A stretch of DNA of 49,275 nt from Acinetobacter silvestris (GTDB lineage Bacteria; Pseudomonadota; Gammaproteobacteria; Pseudomonadales; Moraxellaceae): contig NZ_NEGB01000012.1 of the NCBI RefSeq assembly GCF_002135235.1, positions 1 to 49,275 of the forward strand. Direction: 5' to 3'. Position numbers and translations under genes: made by a program. Below, piece after piece: positions 48,830 to 49,275 of this stretch. Numbering within the stretch: the first letter of the stretch is position 1; each line of letters begins with the position of its first letter. The notes under the pieces are model-generated. The model was given only the letters and a program-made list of their open reading frames with translations. It was not told the origin of the DNA and made no database searches.

Positions 48830-49163
48830 TATGTCTAAAGTTGGGATAGTAAATTTCTATTTAAAGTCTAAGAAAGTGCATAAAGATGATGCCCAAAGAG
48901 ATGCATGGGTAGAAATGATCTGTAACTATTGCCTTTATGGGATATTAATGTGATTACATAACTAGTAAGTTGAGCAATGAAAGTAAAACAACATTTAGGT
49001 AGTGTTGTAGAAATGGTTTGAGCTTTTTTACTTTCAAGCTTTGGCTAAATGTTATGTAGATGCCATTTTGATGGTCTAGAAAGCTTATTCAGTAGATGTA
49101 GAAATTATTGAGTGCAATAAGAATCAAGAAAATGAGGGGATTTTCGATAGAGAGGTACAGTAA
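48830..49163 (+). pseudogene. Possible decayed coding sequence at the window edge
   Basis: No intact gene is seen in 48775-49275. A 40-codon frame (48830-48952, MSKVGIVNFYLKSKK...) and a second stretch (about 49013-49160) reading KWFELFYFQALAKCYVDAIL, then an in-frame TAG, then KAYSVDVEIIECNKNQENEG look coding-like in composition. They have stops and shifts between them. I do not recognise the parent family. This could be chance in AT-rich DNA. Confidence 0.3.
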
Positions 49164-49275
49164 TTGGTCATTTATATAGATAAAGCAAAATAATAAAATC
49201 TTAAGAAATGCAAAAAACGTAGAAATTTTTATTAAAAATGCTCAAAAAATAGGTGAAAAATCCAGTTTTTTATCA

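Overview
The window is about 49 kb of low-GC gammaproteobacterial chromosome around the replication origin. It is best read as an Acinetobacter species. The evidence is the gene content and protein sequences: three AdeT-like periplasmic proteins, an OsmC-YcaO fusion, Acinetobacter-type GrpE, ErpA, RnpA and TyrS, and the block gyrB-recF-dnaN-dnaA / rpmH-rnpA-yidD-yidC-mnmE diverging from one AT-rich region. No prophage, insertion sequence, integron or CRISPR array was seen, and almost everything is core chromosome. The species cannot be named from sequence reading alone.

Left arm (1-17,990). The 5' end of a 16S rRNA gene with its leader and promoter (minus strand) lies at the edge. Next come a secreted cyclophilin, an HSL-type esterase, a small lipoprotein, grpE and dnaK (each with its own heat-shock-like promoter), a matrixin-like protease and an acidic orphan protein. 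A noncoding stretch of about 700 bp follows, with a parS site and a possible small RNA. Then come tyrS, anmK, a frameshifted epoxide-hydrolase-like gene, erpA, three tandem AdeT-like genes and an ABC-F ATPase.

Origin core (17,990-30,690). A 1 kb gene-free region holds three perfect DnaA boxes and is followed by an NTF2-like gene. gyrB, recF, dnaN and dnaA run leftward. The dnaA-rpmH gap (about 680 bp) holds at least five perfect DnaA boxes interleaved with TTTAAATTTAAA-type palindromes and is the probable oriC. rpmH, rnpA, yidD, yidC and mnmE run rightward. Transcription on both sides therefore points away from the gap.

Right arm (30,690-49,275). This holds an OsmC-YcaO fusion, a YgiW-type OB-fold protein, an MFS transporter, a second intergenic parS, a DsbC-like disulfide isomerase, a GlsB-type membrane protein, hpt and guaD (purine salvage), a nucleotidyltransferase-like gene, a TerC family gene under a yybP-ykoY (Mn2+) riboswitch, a second MFS gene, a small GNAT, mpl, a DUF486 membrane protein, purEK and an MltB-like lytic transglycosylase.

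The most unusual structures are noncoding. Upstream of the transglycosylase is an array of about 11 copies of a TTTGAATTTAAA-like 12-mer, mostly spaced close to 20 bp, with DnaA boxes. It shares its motif vocabulary with the probable oriC 21 kb away. Together with the cluster beside gyrB this makes three DnaA-box/AT-palindrome clusters in 29 kb. Three parS-like sites flank the origin at about -18, -3 and +9 kb, one of them inside recF, although parAB is not in the window.
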